Of a DNA stretch of 64,000 bases, positions 59,100-64,000 are shown in pieces. This DNA is from an uncultured Flavobacteriaceae bacterium. Its GTDB lineage: Bacteria; Bacteroidota; Bacteroidia; Flavobacteriales; Flavobacteriaceae. How positions within the stretch are numbered: the stretch's first letter is position 1; each line of letters begins with the position of its first letter. The DNA lies in contig CANLRK010000003.1 in NCBI GenBank assembly GCA_947493535.1, forward strand, positions 124,001-188,000. The letters run 5' to 3'. The position numbers and the translations under genes are program-made. Under the pieces are notes generated by a model, which saw only the letters and a program-made list of their open reading frames with translations, was not told where the DNA came from and ran no database searches.

Positions 59100-59361
59100 A
59101 TTGCGAATATAAAAATTAAATTGTTAAGAAATACCTGAGTTAAGTCATAATATAAATTCTTATCCTATTTGATATTTTTCTAATCAATATAGGTACTTGT
59201 GATTAATTTGATTAGTATAAAGACAATAATTTAAAAAGCGAGGAGTAGCAGGGTTGGTAAATGTTATTTATTGGTGATTTTGATGTTTTTTTGGCGGGCA
59301 GAGTTTTTTTTTAGAATAAATTTAAGGAGATGGAGTAAAGCTTTTTTTCATAAAATAGAGG

Positions 59362-59369
59362 TACTTTTG
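59362..59369 (+). promoter_or_regulatory. Bacteroidetes -7 box upstream of DPH6-like gene
   Basis: TACTTTTG; no clear -33 TTG seen. Confidence 0.35.
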
Positions 59370-59400
59370 AGGGGTATAAAAGGAATAAAAAGATAATTCT

Positions 59401-60129
59401 ATGTTGAATAAAGCGGTTTTTAATTGGAGTGGAGGGAAAGATAGCGCCTTAGCGTTGCACTATATACAGCAACAAAAAGAATTTGAAATTCGCACCTTAC
59501 TAACTTCAATTAATGATACTTATAATAGGATTTCTATGCATGGTGTACGTGCCGAGTTACTACATAATCAAGCAAGTGCTCTAGAAATACCACTTACTGA
59601 GTTGCGTTTACCAGAAAACCCAACAATGGAGGAGTACAATGTTTTGTTATCAGAATTAAATGCCGACTTAAAATTGCAAGGTATTACACATAGTATTTTT
59701 GGTGATATTTTTTTAGAAGATTTAAGGAAGTATCGTGAAGAACAATTGACTAAAGTTGGTATAAAGGCTCATTTTCCTTTATGGAAAAGAAATACAAAGG
59801 AGTTGATACATGAGTTTATTGATTTAGGTTTTAAAACAATTGTGGTATGTACTAAAGCTGAATTGTTAGGGAAAGATTTTGTTGGTGAAGTAATTACGAA
59901 AGATTTTTTAAAAGAACTACCTAAAAATGTAGACCCTTGTGGTGAAAATGGCGAGTTTCATACCTTTGTTTATGACGGGCCAATATTTAAGAAAGCTATA
60001 AGTTTTACAGTAGGCGATAAAATATATCGCACTTATGAGGCACCAAAGAAAAAAGAAGATGCTTGCTTTTCAACTACATCAACACTGAAAGAAATAGGGT
60101 TTCACTTTTGTGATTTAGTACCAAAATAA
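59401..60129 (+). CDS. DPH6-like (diphthine--ammonia ligase-related) PP-loop ATP pyrophosphatase
   Basis: FNWSGGKDSALALHYIQ (PP-loop SGGKDS); MHGVRAELLHNQASALEIPL; FGDIFLEDLRKYREEQLTKVGIKAHFPLWKRNTKEL; DPCGENGEFHTFVYDGPIF. Confidence 0.9.
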   Translation: MLNKAVFNWSGGKDSALALHYIQQQKEFEIRTLLTSINDTYNRISMHGVRAELLHNQASALEIPLTELRLPENPTMEEYNVLLSELNADLKLQGITHSIFGDIFLEDLRKYREEQLTKVGIKAHFPLWKRNTKELIHEFIDLGFKTIVVCTKAELLGKDFVGEVITKDFLKELPKNVDPCGENGEFHTFVYDGPIFKKAISFTVGDKIYRTYEAPKKKEDACFSTTSTLKEIGFHFCDLVPK

Positions 60130-60138
60130 ATAAAAACA

Positions 60139-61275
60139 ATGTTTAAAAAAATAAGCATAATAGTATTAGTTGCTTTCATATTTGTAGCATGTAAAAAACA
60201 AAACCAGGTAGAAAATCACGAAATTCAACACGGTGTTGAATTTTCTACAACATACGCTACAGGGTTTAAAGTTGTTAATTATAATAGCTATACCACGATT
60301 CATATAAAATCACCTTGGCCAAATTCCGATAAAAGCTTCACTTATTTATTAGTTGATAAAGGCAAAAATGTACCTGAACATATAGCACATGATGCATTGA
60401 TTCATGTGCCTGTTGAAAAAGTAATAGTTACTTCTACCACACATATTCCAATATTAGAAGCTTTAAATGAATTGGATAAATTAGTGGGTTTTCCGAATAC
60501 AAATTTTATTTCATCAGAAAAGGCAAGAGATCGTATAGGAAAAGGTATAATAAAAGAACTTGGAGAAAATGAAGCTCTAAATACGGAGCTAGTATTAGAT
60601 TTAGAGCCAGATGTAGTAATTGGTTTTGCTATTAACGGAAATAATAAAACATTTAATACATTACAAAAATCAGGTATACCTGTGGTTTACGATGCAGCAT
60701 GGATAGAAAAACATGCCTTGGGAAGAGCAGAGTGGATTAAATTTTTTGGATGCTTATTTAAAAAAGAAGAAAAAGCCAACCAGGTATTTAATCAAATAGT
60801 AAGTAATTATGCAATAGCAAAAAATAGTGTTGCTGATATAGTTGATAAACCATCAGTATTGGCAGGATCGATGTTTAAAGATATTTGGCATGTGCCTTAC
60901 GGGAATTCTTGGGCAGCTCAATTTATAGCTGATGCTGGAGGAAATTACCTTTGGGGCAATACCTTAGGGTCAGGAAGCATAGCCTTAAATATTGAATCGG
61001 TACTAACCAAAGGGAAACAAGCTGATTTTTGGTTTACTTTAGGAAGTGCAACTACAAAACAAGAATTTAAGGAAGGTAATAAACATTACATACAATTTGA
61101 TGCTTTTATAAATAATAACGTATATATAGCAAACAAAAAAGGAGCAACAGGAGGATTATTTTTTTATGAGCTGGGACCTAATAGACCTGATTTAATTTTA
61201 AAAGATTTAATTAAAATTATGCACCCCGATAGGTTGCCTAACCATGAGTTGTTTTTTTATCAACAGTTACAATAG
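60139..61275 (+). CDS. ABC transporter substrate-binding lipoprotein, BtuF-like
   Basis: Lipobox FVACKKQ; KVIVTSTTHIPILEALNELDKLVGFPN; LDLEPDVVIGFAINGN; LAGSMFKDIWHVPYGNSWAAQFIADAGGNYLW. Confidence 0.85.
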   Translation: MFKKISIIVLVAFIFVACKKQNQVENHEIQHGVEFSTTYATGFKVVNYNSYTTIHIKSPWPNSDKSFTYLLVDKGKNVPEHIAHDALIHVPVEKVIVTSTTHIPILEALNELDKLVGFPNTNFISSEKARDRIGKGIIKELGENEALNTELVLDLEPDVVIGFAINGNNKTFNTLQKSGIPVVYDAAWIEKHALGRAEWIKFFGCLFKKEEKANQVFNQIVSNYAIAKNSVADIVDKPSVLAGSMFKDIWHVPYGNSWAAQFIADAGGNYLWGNTLGSGSIALNIESVLTKGKQADFWFTLGSATTKQEFKEGNKHYIQFDAFINNNVYIANKKGATGGLFFYELGPNRPDLILKDLIKIMHPDRLPNHELFFYQQLQ

Positions 61276-61408
61276 CGATTATGTAGCATAGTTTTCAAAA
61301 AAAAGAAATTACTCGAAAACAAAACAGACATATATGAAAATTATTGTTTGACATGACAACTAGTTTTAATTTGTATTTTTACTCAAAAATTAAGCCTTAA
61401 ATATCAAT

Positions 61409-62440
61409 TTGGAAAACAAAAAATCATATTCATTAATACTTGTACTACTTATAGTTGTTACCTTATTTTTTGTGTTTTTAAACATTAGTTTAGGGTCTGT
61501 TCATATTCCTTTTTCAGAGGTGATAGGTGTGATGCTTGACACTACTGAAGTAAAACAATCTTGGGAATATATTATTTTAAATTATAGGTTGCCTAAAGCA
61601 ATTACAGCTGTAATTGTAGGATCAGGCTTAGGGATTTCTGGGCTGCTAATGCAAACATTATTTCGTAACCCTTTAGCTGGACCATATGTATTAGGCTTAA
61701 GTTCAGGGGCTAGCTTAGGTGTTGCAACTGTGGTGCTAGGAGCTTCCTTTTTTTCGGCTACTTTTGCTTCGTTATTAATAAGTCAATGGAGTTTGGTTAT
61801 TGCGGCTAGTATTGGTAGTTTTTTGGTACTACTAGCCGTAGTTATTGTAAGTTCTCGAGTTAAAGATACTATGGCTATATTGATAATTGGGTTAATGTTT
61901 GCTAGTGTTTCGGCAGCTATTGTAAGTGTATTATCATACTTTTCTTCCGCAGAACAATTACAACGATATATTTTTTGGAGCTTTGGTAGCCTAGGTAATT
62001 TAGCTTGGGAAGAGTTGTTTGTTTTAATATTGTTATTTGGTTTGGGGGTATTAGCTACTATTATATCTATTAAACCATTAAATGCCTTATTGTTGGGGGA
62101 CAACTATGCTAGTAGTTTGGGGGTAAACTTAAAAAAATCTCGATTTATAATTATACTAGCTACAAGTTTTTTTGCTGGAAGTATAACAGCATTTGCTGGG
62201 CCAATTGCTTTTATTGGTTTAGCTGTGCCGCACTTAACAAAATTATTATTTAACACCTCTAACCATAAAATTCTATTGCCCGCAGTAGCACTTTCTGGAG
62301 CAATATTGATGTTGTTTTGTGATAGTGTTTCTCAATTACCCATGAGTGAATATACCTTGCCAATTAATGCAGTAACGTCTTTAGTAGGAGCACCAGTGGT
62401 AATATGGTTGTTGGTACGTAAAAAGAAACTGTTTGTGTAA
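61409..62440 (+). CDS. FecCD/BtuC-like iron-siderophore/cobalamin ABC transporter permease
   Basis: LNYRLPKAITAVIVGSGLGISGLLMQTLFRNPLAGPYVLGLSSGASLG; FAGPIAFIGLAVPHLTKLLF; TTG start. Confidence 0.9.
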   Translation: MENKKSYSLILVLLIVVTLFFVFLNISLGSVHIPFSEVIGVMLDTTEVKQSWEYIILNYRLPKAITAVIVGSGLGISGLLMQTLFRNPLAGPYVLGLSSGASLGVATVVLGASFFSATFASLLISQWSLVIAASIGSFLVLLAVVIVSSRVKDTMAILIIGLMFASVSAAIVSVLSYFSSAEQLQRYIFWSFGSLGNLAWEELFVLILLFGLGVLATIISIKPLNALLLGDNYASSLGVNLKKSRFIIILATSFFAGSITAFAGPIAFIGLAVPHLTKLLFNTSNHKILLPAVALSGAILMLFCDSVSQLPMSEYTLPINAVTSLVGAPVVIWLLVRKKKLFV

Positions 62441-62443
62441 CTT

Positions 62444-63235
62444 ATGAAGAAAAAAAATATCAATACAGTTTTAGAAGTAAAAAACTTAGCAATTGGTTAT
62501 CAAACTAAAAAGAAAGAAATACGCGTTGCTGAAAAAATCAATTTTGCACTAAAACAAGGTGAGTTGGTAGGGTTAATTGGTGCTAATGGTATAGGGAAAT
62601 CAACATTATTAAAAACAATAACTAATGCAGAGAAGTGTTTGGAAGGAGATGTGTATATTAATAATGAATCACTAAATTCTATAACAAGTATTAATCTAGC
62701 GAAAGAAATTAGTGTCGTGTTGACCGATAATATTTCACATACAAATTTATCGGTACAAGAACTTATTGCTTTAGGGAGACAGCCATATACCAATTGGATA
62801 GGCACACTTACTGAAGCCGATAAATTAAAAACCAAAGAAGCAATAGCGGCAATTCAAATTACTGATTTAGTAGATAAAAAATGCTATGAGTTAAGTGATG
62901 GGCAATTACAAAAAGTAATGCTAGCTAGGGCATTGGCACAGGATACAGCTATAATTGTATTAGATGAACCTACTACGCATTTAGATTTGTACCATAAAGT
63001 ATCGGTACTTAAATTATTGCAAAAGTTAGCTAAGGAAACTCAAAAAACAATTTTATTTTCAACACACGAAATAAATGTAACCCTATCACTTTGCGATAAA
63101 ATTATTTTAATGAAAGAAAACCAAACTTATTTTGGTACACCAAAAGAGTTAATAGCTCAGCAGGCATTTGATAAACTATTCCCTGATGATTTGGTCTTTT
63201 TTGATGAGTTGAGCGGTGCTTTTAAAATAAAATAG
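62444..63235 (+). CDS. ABC transporter ATP-binding protein, BtuD/FecE-like
   Basis: GLIGANGIGKSTLLKTITN (Walker A), LSDGQLQKVMLARALAQDTAIIVLDEPTTHLDL (signature, Walker B). Confidence 0.93.
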   Translation: MKKKNINTVLEVKNLAIGYQTKKKEIRVAEKINFALKQGELVGLIGANGIGKSTLLKTITNAEKCLEGDVYINNESLNSITSINLAKEISVVLTDNISHTNLSVQELIALGRQPYTNWIGTLTEADKLKTKEAIAAIQITDLVDKKCYELSDGQLQKVMLARALAQDTAIIVLDEPTTHLDLYHKVSVLKLLQKLAKETQKTILFSTHEINVTLSLCDKIILMKENQTYFGTPKELIAQQAFDKLFPDDLVFFDELSGAFKIK

Positions 63236-63299
63236 CCTACACACTTTAGTATCTTCGGTAAAATCAAATTATCTTTACCCTAAATAGTTAATAGTACAA

Positions 63300-64000
63300 A
63301 TGACAGAAGCGATTATTATAATTTTCTCCGGTGTAGTATTTGGAGTAATTGGATTTTTAATAGGAAAGCGAATTACAAAGTTGCAACAAGAAGCTACGTT
63401 TAATGGGGTTCAACAGCGTACAGTGGCACTAGAGCAACAGTTAAACGAAGTCAAGAATTCATCGGTACATGAGCGTAAAAAACAAGAAGAGGTTTCTCAA
63501 CAGCAACAAACTGAATTAAAAGAGCAAATACAACAATTAATTGCCGAAAAGGAGGTTGTAAGAAAGCAAAAAGACGATGTTACTATTGCGCTTACCAAAC
63601 TTCAAGTTGACTTTAAAAACTTGCAATTAAAAAGTGATGAGCAAAAAGAAGAGGTAAGTAAGTTACAAGAAAAGTTTAGTAAAGAGTTTGAAAATTTAGC
63701 AAACAAAATTCTTGATGAAAAAGCCAATAAGTTTACTGAGCTAAATAGAGAAAACATAAAAGGAATTTTAAATCCGTTACAAGAAAAAATATTACACTTT
63801 GAAAAGAAAATAGAAGACACACATAAAGAAAGCATAGGACAACATGCTAGCTTGAAAGAACAAATACTTGGGTTAAAAGATTTGAACTTGCAAATGAGTA
63901 AAGAAGCATTAAACTTAACTAAAGCATTAAAAGGCGATAGTAAAATGCAAGGAAATTGGGGCGAGTTAGTTTTAGAGCGCGTATTGGAAAAATCTGGTTT
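63300..64000 (+). CDS. rmuC: DNA recombination protein RmuC, 3' end truncated by window end
   Basis: ATG 63300; MTEAIIIIFSGVVFGVIGFLIGKRITKLQQEATF, long coiled coil, then KGDSKMQGNWGELVLERVLEKSG (RmuC motif). Confidence 0.9.
   Translation, partial: MTEAIIIIFSGVVFGVIGFLIGKRITKLQQEATFNGVQQRTVALEQQLNEVKNSSVHERKKQEEVSQQQQTELKEQIQQLIAEKEVVRKQKDDVTIALTKLQVDFKNLQLKSDEQKEEVSKLQEKFSKEFENLANKILDEKANKFTELNRENIKGILNPLQEKILHFEKKIEDTHKESIGQHASLKEQILGLKDLNLQMSKEALNLTKALKGDSKMQGNWGELVLERVLEKSG

Noticed and set aside
59271-59320. GGCGGGCAG region as part of a second B12 riboswitch
   Set aside because: No other conserved B12-element blocks in order on either strand
1-64000. CRISPR array, transposase, toxin-antitoxin or restriction-modification system
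   Set aside because: No regularly spaced repeats and no such protein signatures found in the ORF track

Overview
AT-rich chromosomal window from a Bacteroidota bacterium, most likely family Flavobacteriaceae. The basis is gene content, TTG-N~19-TAnnTTTG promoters, and the general absence of Shine-Dalgarno (SD) sequences. Most of the window is core genome: tRNA-Thr/Tyr/Gly/Thr, tuf, tRNA-Trp, secE, nusG, rplKAJL, rpoBC and a DUF3467 gene, plus rpsU, xerC, hpf, prfC, idi and manA. Main accessory or specialised regions: (1) a kynurenine / 2-aminomuconate tryptophan-degradation operon (6.2-14.0 kb, minus strand); (2) a vitamin B12 acquisition locus (53.9-63.2 kb). The B12 locus has a clear cobalamin riboswitch, a BtuB-like TonB-dependent receptor, and a lipoprotein combining a Calx-beta-like N-terminus with a YncE/DUF5074-like propeller (candidate BtuG analogue). 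It also has a divergent operon with a DPH6-like PP-loop ATPase and a BtuFCD-like ABC transporter. (3) A sigma factor / anti-sigma-like / double DUF4252 module (51.7-53.8 kb). Other notable signals: a frameshifted DUF2851 gene, an exceptional strong SD on rpsU, hairpins in the rplL-rpoB gap and the rplK leader, a promoter followed directly by a terminator-like hairpin ahead of the tRNA cluster, and a candidate Rrf2 operator at the cysH promoter. No CRISPR array, transposon, prophage or rRNA was found. All family assignments come from reading the translations; no database search was run.
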